Assembly (NCBI GenBank): GCA_028287285.1 | Contig: JAQBPY010000332.1 | Location: 1 to 40,619, forward strand | Source: Gemmatimonadota bacterium | GTDB taxonomy: Bacteria > Gemmatimonadota > Gemmatimonadetes > Gemmatimonadales > Gemmatimonadaceae | Direction: 5' to 3' | DNA length: 40,619 nt | In this document: in pieces, positions 25,293 to 31,972 of the stretch | Numbering within the stretch: position 1 is the stretch's first letter | Layout: each line of letters begins with the position of its first letter | Position numbers and translations under genes: made by a program | The notes under the pieces: model-generated | The model's input: the letters and a program-made list of their open reading frames with translations, nothing else | Database searches by the model: none | What the model was told of the DNA's origin: nothing

Positions 25293-25457
25293 TCAGATGT
25301 CGTAGTTCTGCGCGACGCGGCGGCCGGCGTAAATGCCCAGGCCCGTGCCGACCATGGAGACCATGAACGCGGTCATGAAACCAACATAGTTGCCCGCCCA
25401 CCAGCCAATGGCTCCGCCAATCGTCGCGCCGATGAAGGAGCACATCTTGCCGAGCAT
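25293..25457 (-). CDS. Small glycine-rich membrane protein
   Basis: A 54-residue protein with two membrane helices (about 6-24 and 28-45) rich in glycine and small residues, ending in GRRVAQNYDI. The frame is open further upstream, but the start at 25457 directly follows the stop of the zinc-ribbon gene (TGAC then ATG overlap region), which argues for coupling. No family or function is recognised. Confidence 0.6.
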   Translation of the reverse strand: MLGKMCSFIGATIGGAIGWWAGNYVGFMTAFMVSMVGTGLGIYAGRRVAQNYDI

Positions 25458-25458
25458 G

Positions 25459-25638
25459 TCAGGCGCGACGCGCGGCAGCGAGCTCGGCTTTCTCGCGGAA
25501 ATTGAAGGCCTTGCCGCACTTGATGCAGGCGAATCCGCCGGTGTGTGCCCCGAGATCATACACCTTGGCGAGCTGCGGGTGCTCACACGGCGCGTCTCCC
25601 CATTCTGCCCGGAGCTCTTCTGCGCGCTTTTGCTTCAT
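25459..25638 (-). CDS. Small zinc-ribbon-like protein
   Basis: A 59-residue protein. One Cys-Glu-His in APCEHPQL and a CIKCGKAF pair about 22 residues later could bind zinc. The N terminus is basic and helical (MKQKRAEELRAEW). The start at 25638 has GAGGGG eight bases upstream. It is encoded just upstream of the small membrane protein. Function unknown. Confidence 0.6.
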   Translation of the reverse strand: MKQKRAEELRAEWGDAPCEHPQLAKVYDLGAHTGGFACIKCGKAFNFREKAELAAARRA

Positions 25639-25757
25639 TGTCCAATCCCCTCGCTTGCGGTCCGTACGCCATCGTCCACATGCAAGGTCGCCGAATGTCA
25701 AGCCCGGCGCCAGCGTGAGACATTGAGTATCTTACGGTTCACGCGAGAGGAGCAGCG

Positions 25758-26042
25758 ATGATCCGAGGGTTCGAATTCGAAGAGGATGGACGTACGTTCT
25801 CGTGCAAGGTCGAAGCACGACGGTCCACGCCCGACGACGCCTGGTGGTGGTTCGACGTCTCCGGTGACAGACAGCGGTACGCGCCCTTCCAGGCCGCCTC
25901 CGCAGACACGCAAAAGATGGTGAAGACCAAGATCCTCGCCTTCTACGCCAACCTGCTCGAAGCCCGTGCGCGCCCAGTAGAGCCGCGCAGTCACTGGGGC
26001 CGGCGTCCCAAGGTGGCAACACCGGAAGTCGCTCCATCCTGA
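25758..26042 (+). CDS. Conserved-looking small protein, unknown
   Basis: A 94-residue soluble protein with a compact, tryptophan-rich centre (DDAWWWFDVSGD) followed by an amphipathic helix (TQKMVKTKILAFYANLLEAR) and a basic, proline-containing tail. AGAGGAG lies five bases before the ATG, which supports real translation. No family is recognised. It is transcribed alone on the plus strand and converges on the gene at 26062-26586, with a strong hairpin at its end. Confidence 0.65.
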   Translation: MIRGFEFEEDGRTFSCKVEARRSTPDDAWWWFDVSGDRQRYAPFQAASADTQKMVKTKILAFYANLLEARARPVEPRSHWGRRPKVATPEVAPS

Positions 26043-26051
26043 GTCTCGTGT

Positions 26052-26077
26052 GAACGGCGCCCTATGCGGCGCCGTTC
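26052..26077. terminator. Perfect 10-bp hairpin between convergent genes
   Basis: GAACGGCGCC (26052-26061) and its complement (26068-26077) with a six-base loop, nine bases after the plus-strand stop and covering the last codons of the minus-strand gene. It is placed to end transcription from both sides, although no T tract follows on either strand. Confidence 0.6.
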
Positions 26078-26586
26078 GCCAATTCAGCCCAGTACTGCCC
26101 CATCTGGCCGCGCATCGCCATGGGAGGCGGCAGTATCTTCGCCTGTCGCCATGCATCGGCCGCGCATGACGTCATCAGCTCGGTAAGTGCTGGCGTCGCC
26201 CCGTAAAGCTCGAACAGATCGGGGCTCCGCGAGTGATACCACGCGAGCATCCACCGCTGCTCGTCGTCCACTGCCCCGCGCCGCGCACGAACGTTCAACG
26301 CGTCCACAATCTCGCGCATGGTCCCATCGGGCAACGGCGCAATGGCGGTGCGCACCGGCAGGTCGATTGCACCACGCCAGATCAGGAATACGGCACGCTT
26401 GAGTGCCTCGCCCGCCGATTCCGCATCAGCGAGCAGCTCCTGATACGCGCGCACGATGGCCGGATACTCGCCATACATGCCGGAGCGCTCGATCTGCCGG
26501 TCGCGCTCCTCCAGCGATCCCCGCGCGCCCTGCACACTGGCCAGCACCGCAGTCTCCCAACCGGCAATGGAACTCAGTGACAGCAT
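26062..26586 (-). CDS. Helical protein of unknown function, last gene of the MarR-DoxX-VOC run
   Basis: A 174-residue, mostly helical soluble protein with no recognised domain. Notable segments are SGMYGEYPAIVRAYQELL, LKRAVFLIWRGAIDLP, a tryptophan-rich WMLAWYHSRSPDLFELYG and a C-terminal methionine/proline segment (PPPMAMRGQMGQYW). Its start directly follows the VOC gene stop, so it is probably co-translated with it. It could act with that enzyme, but nothing in the sequence shows how. Confidence 0.65.
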   Translation of the reverse strand: MLSLSSIAGWETAVLASVQGARGSLEERDRQIERSGMYGEYPAIVRAYQELLADAESAGEALKRAVFLIWRGAIDLPVRTAIAPLPDGTMREIVDALNVRARRGAVDDEQRWMLAWYHSRSPDLFELYGATPALTELMTSCAADAWRQAKILPPPMAMRGQMGQYWAELANGAA

Positions 26587-27528
26587 TCAGCGCCCAATGC
26601 GCACCGTGGTGCCCCACGGATCATCCGCCACGATGCTGCCCGCGTCGTTCTCCACGACAAACCCGGCCGCCTTCATCGACGCTGCGGTTGCCGTGACGTC
26701 AGCCTGCGACGACAGAATGATGCGCCACGAGAGGAGCCGTGCATCGCCGGCCGTCGCGCGCGGAGCACGAGGTCCGGCCCACGTATTGATGCCGAGGTGG
26801 TGATGATATCCACCGGCCGCCAGGAACAATGCCCCCTGGTACGTCCAGACCATCTTGTCAAAGCCGATGCCCATGTGATAGAACGCCGCCCCCTGTTCCA
26901 GGTTTCCCACGTGCAGGTGCACGTGACCCATCACGGTTCCAGCGGGCATACCGACCCACCGCACGCCATTGCCGGCACGCGCGACGCCGGCAAGATCGAG
27001 CGGTTCCGTTGCCATCTCCACCTGCCGGTTCTGCGCGCGCCACTCGGCGCGTGGACGATCGCGATATACCTCGATGCCGAGTCCGTCCGGATCGCGAAGG
27101 TAGAGCGCCTCGCTTACCAGATGGTCAGATGCGCCAATGCGCTCACCGACTTCTCCGAGGTGTGCAACGAAGCGCCCGAGTGACGCACGATCCGGAAGCA
27201 GGATGGCAAAGTGATAGAGCCCGAGGCGGCCGTGATGCGGCACGGCCGTTGCCCCTTTGCGCTCGTGCAGCTCGACGAGCGCCGTGCTTCCCTCGACGGT
27301 ACCAAGCAGCGCCGACGACTCGCTGCGCTCGAGCACCCGGAGACCGAGCACTGTCTGGTAGTACTCCAGCGAGCGCCCCAGATCTGCGATCTGCAGCGAG
27401 ACGCGACCGAGCCGGGTGTCCGCCGGCAGGCGATATCCCTCTGGCGCGAGCCCCACGTCCATCACGGGATCAGCGTCGTGCCGAGCGTCGTCGAGAGGCT
27501 CTTCGGTGGTGTGCGTGATGTCGGTCAT
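26587..27528 (-). CDS. Two-domain VOC dioxygenase, CatE/MhqO-like
   Basis: A 313-residue vicinal-oxygen-chelate protein with two tandem domains. The first (about 35-160) begins LGRVSLQIADLGRSLEYYQ and ends YLRDPDGLGIEVYRDRP; the second (about 195-313) begins MGHVHLHVGNLEQGAAFYH and carries the GGYHHHLGINTW block. Candidate iron ligands are the histidine in GHVHLHV and that in GGYHHHLG. The layout fits extradiol ring-cleaving dioxygenases such as B. subtilis CatE and MhqA/E/O. The start at 27528 is preferred to a longer frame that overlaps the doxX gene. It follows the DoxX gene by 13 bases under a MarR-type regulator. Confidence 0.87.
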   Translation of the reverse strand: MTDITHTTEEPLDDARHDADPVMDVGLAPEGYRLPADTRLGRVSLQIADLGRSLEYYQTVLGLRVLERSESSALLGTVEGSTALVELHERKGATAVPHHGRLGLYHFAILLPDRASLGRFVAHLGEVGERIGASDHLVSEALYLRDPDGLGIEVYRDRPRAEWRAQNRQVEMATEPLDLAGVARAGNGVRWVGMPAGTVMGHVHLHVGNLEQGAAFYHMGIGFDKMVWTYQGALFLAAGGYHHHLGINTWAGPRAPRATAGDARLLSWRIILSSQADVTATAASMKAAGFVVENDAGSIVADDPWGTTVRIGR

Positions 27529-27541
27529 GTGGCGGCGACGC

Positions 27542-27973
27542 TCAGCGGCGTGCGTTTTTAGCGATGATCTCGTCGATGGAGAACGCTCCCGGGCCCGCAA
27601 TCGCGAGTGCGAGTGAGGCAGCGCCGAGCATCAGCACGAACTCATAACCGGCCGGCATGAAAAAGCCTGCAGATCCGTGCACGATCAGGATGGCGCCGAG
27701 CATGTCGATGGCAAGACCGAGGCCCACCAGCCGCGTGAGGAAGCCGATGATGAGAGCGATACCGCCAAAGAACTCCAGGGCAGCGACAAGCGGCCCGGTG
27801 ACCATGGGCATTGGGGCGCCCATCTTTGTGAACGCCCCCTGCACGCCGGCAATGCCATAGACGAAGAGCTTCTGGTAGCCGTGGGCCGTCATCACGATGC
27901 CCAGCACGATACGCAGTACCGCGAGTCCAACATGCTGCTGGCGTGGAGATGCGGAAAAGAGTGGCGATGGCAT
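27542..27973 (-). CDS. DoxX-family membrane protein, CatD/MhqP-like
   Basis: A 143-residue protein with four membrane helices and the family start LRIVLGIVMTAHGYQKLFV, then VAALEFFGGIALIIGFLTR and a closing GPGAFSID. DoxX-like proteins CatD and MhqP of Bacillus are encoded with ring-cleaving dioxygenases and help resist quinones and catechols. GGAGAG lies before the start at 27973. The gap to marR upstream holds a 12-bp operator-like palindrome (27994-28005). Confidence 0.88.
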   Translation of the reverse strand: MPSPLFSASPRQQHVGLAVLRIVLGIVMTAHGYQKLFVYGIAGVQGAFTKMGAPMPMVTGPLVAALEFFGGIALIIGFLTRLVGLGLAIDMLGAILIVHGSAGFFMPAGYEFVLMLGAASLALAIAGPGAFSIDEIIAKNARR

Positions 27974-27993
27974 GGTCAACTCTCCGTAAGTAG

Positions 27994-28005
27994 GTGTGAT
28001 AACAC
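27994..28005 (-). promoter_or_regulatory. Operator-like site before doxX
   Basis: On the minus strand this reads GTGTTATCACAC, an inverted repeat of GTGT. It differs at one central base from GTGTTATGACAC at 28504-28515 in front of marR, so both are candidate binding sites of the MarR protein encoded between them. Confidence 0.55.
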
Positions 28006-28023
28006 TCAATTATGAAAAAAACA

Positions 28024-28491
28024 TCAAGGGGTGGCTCGTGCGAGCGACAACAGCTCGAGCAGCGATTCCAGCTGCGTGGCGCTCATGTGCCCTAGTGCTC
28101 GGCGATGTGATGCCAAAACCGGTTCAGCCACCTGGTCCAGGAGCGTCAGCCCCTGCTTCGTGATGCGAGTGGTGACGACACGGCGATCCGCCGCATCACG
28201 CTCGCGAACAATGAGACCGGCTTCTTCCATGCGGTCGAGCAGCCGAGTGACATCCGGTACCTGCGAGATGAGGCGCTCGCGAATATCGTTCCGGCACAGC
28301 CCATCGGACCCGGCTCCGCGCAGAATGCGGAGCACGTTGTACTGGGTCTGCGTGATGCCGAACGGCTTGAATGTTTCTGCGGTGCGATGCAGTAGCAGAG
28401 CCGATGTCCGCTCGATGCTGAGCATCGCTTCCTGCTCGAGGCTGTTGAACGGCCGTGATTGCTTGATCTCGCGCTGCAGGGTGGAAGTCAT
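28024..28491 (-). CDS. MarR-family transcriptional regulator
   Basis: A 155-residue winged-helix regulator. The dimerisation helix is near 15-40, the recognition region TQTQYNVLRILRG to LISQVPDVTRLLDRMEEAGL lies at about 47-92, and the wing shows VRERDAADRRVVTTRIT. Members usually repress neighbouring detoxification genes and release DNA when a phenolic or quinone ligand binds or a cysteine is modified; one cysteine (GLCRNDI) is present in the DNA-binding domain. Its promoter carries two overlapping palindromes, so autorepression is likely. Targets probably include the doxX-VOC genes downstream. Confidence 0.92.
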   Translation of the reverse strand: MTSTLQREIKQSRPFNSLEQEAMLSIERTSALLLHRTAETFKPFGITQTQYNVLRILRGAGSDGLCRNDIRERLISQVPDVTRLLDRMEEAGLIVRERDAADRRVVTTRITKQGLTLLDQVAEPVLASHRRALGHMSATQLESLLELLSLARATP

Positions 28492-28496
28492 GCGAG

Positions 28497-28525
28497 ATGT
28501 TATGTGTTATGACACAGTGTGTCAA
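28497..28525 (-). promoter_or_regulatory. Leaderless-type marR promoter
   Basis: On the minus strand, consensus -35 TTGACA (28525-28520), a 17-base spacer and -10 TAACAT (28502-28497). The -10 ends five bases before the ATG at 28491, with no ribosome-binding site, so the transcript would be leaderless, as for the SET gene. Confidence 0.7.
28504..28523. promoter_or_regulatory. Overlapping palindromes in the marR promoter
   Basis: GTGTTATGACAC (28504-28515) matches the site before doxX in 11 of 12 bases. It overlaps GACACAGTGTGTC (28511-28523), a perfect six-base inverted repeat with one central base. Both lie between or over the -35 and -10, where a bound repressor would block RNA polymerase. 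Confidence 0.6.
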
Positions 28526-28536
28526 GACACCTTGCG

Positions 28537-28869
28537 TCAGTGTGGCGTGATGTTGCGCGGCTCGATGCGCGGCAGCGGCATCTGCGGCCGTTCCGTGAGC
28601 ATGCGGGTCTGGAAGCGCTGGGCTTCGGAGATGCGCTCGACTTCGAGCGCAATGGTATCGAGTGCCAGGAGTACGGGTTCGAGCTGTGCCATGCTGACGC
28701 GCTCGAGGGGAGCATTGAGTTGCGCGGTGCGCACCGCTCGCCGGGCACCGAGGTATGCACCGATCCAGGCGCCGACTGTTCCCGCCACGAGGCCGATGGC
28801 GCCTGCGGCACCGAACAGCAGCATGTAGTGTTCGCGGGTCGTGCCAAGGAACAGGAGTGGACCGGACAT
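28537..28869 (-). CDS. Single-helix membrane protein with coiled-coil tail, unknown
   Basis: A 110-residue protein: a glycine/alanine-rich membrane helix (about 16-42, LLFGAAGAIGLVAGTVGAWI), a short basic stretch (LGARRAVRTAQ) and an amphipathic helix (58-92) that could form a coiled coil, ending in a proline-rich tail. GGGAG lies just upstream of the start. It is separated from marR by the marR promoter. No family recognised. Confidence 0.6.
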   Translation of the reverse strand: MSGPLLFLGTTREHYMLLFGAAGAIGLVAGTVGAWIGAYLGARRAVRTAQLNAPLERVSMAQLEPVLLALDTIALEVERISEAQRFQTRMLTERPQMPLPRIEPRNITPH

Positions 28870-29170
28870 GGGAGAGCTCCCTGGTTGCGCGCGTCAGCGT
28901 GGGTGGATCATGAGGACATCAAGTATGCATCAGGCCGGAGGGCGGCACAAAGGCTCAGGGTCTCGTTGACTGGAGGCCCGCAGGCAGGTTGTACCGCGGC
29001 GCGCCTGTCACTCACACACAGAACGGACTGCGCGGACGGATTGTTTCCGTCGCGCGTGTCATAGGTGCCGTCTGGGTGAAGGTCCACCCCGCCGTTAAAT
29101 GGACTACAGATAGCGGAAGTTGTCGTCCTGCGCGGACGAACCGGCTGTGATGCCGCAAGAATACCTTGGA

Positions 29171-29289
29171 CTGTCATCCCGCAGGAGCGCAGCGACTGTC
29201 GGGAGCTGCTGGCCCGTCCTGGGGAGTCCGGGGTGCGGAAAGTATATCCCGACACTCGTTCGCTTCGCTCGCTTCGTGCGGGATGACAG
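29171..29289. mobile_element. MITE-like or paired REP-like palindromic element
   Basis: A 119-base element whose ends are perfect inverted repeats CTGTCATCCCGC (29171-29182 and 29278-29289), extending imperfectly to about 35 bases on each side (GTGTCGGGA or CTGTCGGGA at the inner edges). The arms contain CGCTGCGCTC and TTCGCTTCGCTC, the same core as the short REP-like repeats elsewhere in the window. No transposase is encoded and no target duplication is obvious. Confidence 0.65.
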
Positions 29290-29616
29290 CTCACTGAACA
29301 GCATTGCCACTAGATGGGCGGCTGCGTACAGTTCGCACCATTGTTGAAATTCACTGACCCGCTCACGTTGCCGGTCATCACGCAGATCACCGCACCAGGA
29401 AGGAGTCGAGCCACATCCATCAATGCCGCGGGCGGATCGCTCACATCTACCGGAGTGCAGAGCAGAGACGCGGCCATAGCGCACGCGAGCGCACGACATT
29501 CTGGCGCAACATAGGGAAGTACTCCTCCCTCTCCTTCATGACCGGGCACGAAGTTTACTTTGCTGGGTACGAAGGCCGCTTTCAGGGGCGCGAGTGCATC
29601 GTCTCGCGGCGCGACC

Positions 29617-29646
29617 TTGATACTTCCGTTGAGGAAGTTGATACTT
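29617..29646. repeat. Direct repeats 21 bp apart enclosing an inverted repeat
   Basis: TTGATACTT occurs at 29617-29625 and 29638-29646, exactly 21 bases apart (two helical turns), and CTTCC-5-GGAAG (29623-29637) lies between. The arrangement resembles a protein-binding site, but no clear gene starts next to it. Confidence 0.5.
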
Positions 29647-29792
29647 TTTGAGTATGGACAGTCAGAGGGCGATCAAGCCTGATCGATGCTGTCGACACGC
29701 GAAGCGCTCCTAAAGGCGCATTCTTGCGTGGTGAGCCGGTGGCCGGCTTTCGTGGTACGACGTGCGGCGGATGCGGCTCTTCACCGTAATGG

Positions 29793-30845
29793 TCAGCGAT
29801 GCCCCAGGCATGCATTGAAGACCTTCTGCTCCGCGTCCCTGGCGTCCTTGATATCCGCGTAGAACTCGTCGAAGTACTCGAGTGTTTCCTTGACGATATC
29901 CGGCTTGAGCAACTTGCTCACGTCGTCATGATAGAGCGCGTAGATGGCCGGCTTCTTTTCCTGGAACAGCGCAATGGCCGCCGGCTGTTCGGGCGTGAGC
30001 GTGCAGTATCCGCGATATAGACGATCACGGACACGCTTGATGGGCACCTTGGGATCGGTGGTCGCGTACGACGTATTGACCGCGCCGCTGAAGTCGAAGT
30101 CGTAGGCAATGGGAATGGCCTGGGTGCCATCGGGCTTGACGATGAGCTCCACGTTGTGCTGGCCGCTGAAGGAAAAGTCCGTGTTGCCGATGAGAAACTC
30201 GAACAGGAAGGCGATGGCAGCCTGACTGGGCTCGATGTCATCGGGGCCGGCGCCCTTGGCCTTGGTGAGCTTGCCGCCAAGGCGGTCAGCCATCTCGTCC
30301 GGATCCTCGAAGAGAAACGCGTACCGGGTGGCGACTGGCTTGGCGGTAGCGCTGTCCACGTACGTGATCCTGAGCGTCCGGACGCGGTGACTCTTTGGTG
30401 TGACGACCTGATAGATGCGGTACAGCTGCATCTCCTGCAACGCATACTGCTCGTATTGATCGGTGTCCTTGCAGCTGCTGGTGACCTTGGGATGCTGGAG
30501 GTCGTGAAACACCGTGCCCTTGGACTCCTTGTTGCTGATGTTCAGGCGGAGTGGGGGCAGGTCGCAGTGCTTGAGGCGCCAGATGCCATGCGTCTTTACG
30601 CGAATGGGCAGCGTGACCATTTTGCCGTCGGCGGCAACGTACGAGAGCGTGGCGCTCCGATATGGCGACGTCTCGCTCTTGTCACCACGCAGCTGCTTCA
30701 TGTTCGCAGTGAACGTGACAGCGAGCGGCGTCTCGCTGCGAAACAGCGGCGGCGTCTTGAGCGTATCGCTTCGGACGGCGGCCTGTGCGTGTGCCGCGGC
30801 AGTCGTCGCTGCCACGATGAGGGCGCTGAATAGTGAAGATCGCAT
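29793..30845 (-). CDS. Exported CotH-like (atypical kinase fold) protein
   Basis: A 350-residue exported protein with a signal peptide (residues 1-20, AAAHA). It has a layout like CotH-type proteins, which have a kinase-like fold: LPIRVKTHGIWRL and PPLRLNISNK near 80-105, a lipid/ATP-pocket-like region TRYAFLFEDPDEMADRLGG (173-191), IGNTDFSFSGQHN (219-231) where a catalytic loop is expected, and AYDFDFSG (247-254) where the metal-binding motif is expected. This is recognition by pattern, not by search. The neighbour is a DUF4956 gene 17 bases upstream, and CotH-like and DUF4956 genes are often found together, which supports the call. Substrate unknown. Confidence 0.6.
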   Translation of the reverse strand: MRSSLFSALIVAATTAAAHAQAAVRSDTLKTPPLFRSETPLAVTFTANMKQLRGDKSETSPYRSATLSYVAADGKMVTLPIRVKTHGIWRLKHCDLPPLRLNISNKESKGTVFHDLQHPKVTSSCKDTDQYEQYALQEMQLYRIYQVVTPKSHRVRTLRITYVDSATAKPVATRYAFLFEDPDEMADRLGGKLTKAKGAGPDDIEPSQAAIAFLFEFLIGNTDFSFSGQHNVELIVKPDGTQAIPIAYDFDFSGAVNTSYATTDPKVPIKRVRDRLYRGYCTLTPEQPAAIALFQEKKPAIYALYHDDVSKLLKPDIVKETLEYFDEFYADIKDARDAEQKVFNACLGHR

Positions 30846-30862
30846 GCGGAGGTTGTCTGGGC

Positions 30863-31876
30863 TTACAGGAATTCCGCGTCGGTCACGAACGACACACCCG
30901 AGGCGCGGATGATGGACAGCAGCTCATCGGGGGGCGTTTTCTTGCGGAGGTGCACGAAGTACTCCACTACCTCGAGGTCGTCGTGTTGCTTGACGCCGCC
31001 CAGCCGCCACTGCTTGGTGTAGTCCTGCAGCTTCGGCTCGATCATGCGACGCATTCCGGCCACGTCGCTGGTGTGCAGCCGCAAACACAGCTCGTCGGCC
31101 GCCTGGTTTTCTTCGACGGAGGCCGCGTGTGCACGCCGCAGCGCACGATCGGCAACGCCCTCGAGCTGGTCGCGCGTCATGTTGCGGAAGACTTCGTCAT
31201 CGATCTTCGCGACGAACGTGCCGGTGCGCGCGAGCTGCCGTGCGCGGCGCAGGCGTCTGTCGGCAATGCGGCCGTCGAGCTCCACCGGTGCATTGCCGAA
31301 GTCGGTGTACCACAACACCATGATGGTGATGTTGAAGGCAACGGAGATCACGGCGGCGACGGGCAGATTGACGGCGGACGCGAGACCGATAGCCGTGGCG
31401 AGAAAGACGTAGGCGGCGTCCTTGCTGTCGTCGAGGGAGTTGCGAAAACGTACCGCGGCCACGATGCCGGCAAGACTGAAGGCGAGGGTAACGCTGTACT
31501 TCACCAGCAGCACGATGCCGGAAACAACAAGGGGCAGAATGATGAGCAGCTGCACGACGGACTGCTGATATCCGCGCTTGGCACGCGTGAGCAGGTACAC
31601 CCACGCGACAGGAATCGACAGGAGGATTGCCGAGAGCATTGCGACGGCAACGGTGATCGCGAGCGTGACTTCGTCCAGCGGGCCCGCGGCGGACCCCTTG
31701 TTCGCGGGCGGGGGGCCGCCGCCAAAGAGGGCGTCGAGTGATGCGGGAGCCATCGCGCCGGCATGGGGTAAACCACGCCACACGAGCACGCCGCCCCCGA
31801 TGAGCAGGGCGTAGTACACGAGCAGGCGAAGGACGACGCGCGAGGTGGCGTCGTTCTGTGGGCGGCCAACGGTCAT
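30863..31876 (-). CDS. DUF4956 membrane protein
   Basis: A 337-residue protein with membrane helices near 15-34, 72-97, 107-126 and 153-188. The block AGIVAAVRFRNSLDDSKDAA at 136-155 is the hallmark of DUF4956, a family often encoded with CotH-like and VTC (polyphosphate polymerase) proteins. The last 140 residues are a cytoplasmic domain with many charged residues. The start at 31876 has GGGAGA upstream and avoids a longer frame that overlaps the divergent phosphatase. Function unknown. Confidence 0.85.
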   Translation of the reverse strand: MTVGRPQNDATSRVVLRLLVYYALLIGGGVLVWRGLPHAGAMAPASLDALFGGGPPPANKGSAAGPLDEVTLAITVAVAMLSAILLSIPVAWVYLLTRAKRGYQQSVVQLLIILPLVVSGIVLLVKYSVTLAFSLAGIVAAVRFRNSLDDSKDAAYVFLATAIGLASAVNLPVAAVISVAFNITIMVLWYTDFGNAPVELDGRIADRRLRRARQLARTGTFVAKIDDEVFRNMTRDQLEGVADRALRRAHAASVEENQAADELCLRLHTSDVAGMRRMIEPKLQDYTKQWRLGGVKQHDDLEVVEYFVHLRKKTPPDELLSIIRASGVSFVTDAEFL

Positions 31877-31972
31877 TCCAATTTTCTCCCGATGAGAACG
31901 CTGATAGTATCGTTCGCTTGCGGCCGTCGCGCCATGCTTGCCGCCGCCTGCATCGCGGTCCAGATTCGGCCA

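Larger units (their letters stand above)
28870..29792. other. Gene-poor stretch of 923 bases
   Basis: I see no convincing gene here. Several minus-strand frames of 65-130 codons are open, but they disagree with one another and overlap the MITE-like element at 29171-29289. One, 29310-29549 (GTG start, 79 codons), has a hydrophobic patch with cysteines and a few features of a decayed secreted protein (GNVSGSVNFNNGANC); another fragment near 28910-29110 (GGVDLHPDGTYDTRD) also looks protein-like. The stretch could hold remnants of an old gene split by the element, plus a small set of direct repeats at 29617-29646. Confidence 0.5.

Noticed and set aside
28908..29549. Several overlapping minus-strand frames as real genes
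   Set aside because: They are short, overlap the palindromic element, lack domains, and disagree with each other in frame; at most they are relics.
29582..29815. Minus-strand frame of 77 codons near the CotH-like gene end
   Set aside because: Overlaps the CotH-like gene end, covers the direct repeats, and shows low-complexity Ser/Thr/Arg composition without a ribosome-binding site.
31892..31972. Longer start for the phosphatase
   Set aside because: The extra residues precede a good signal peptide that begins at 31973.
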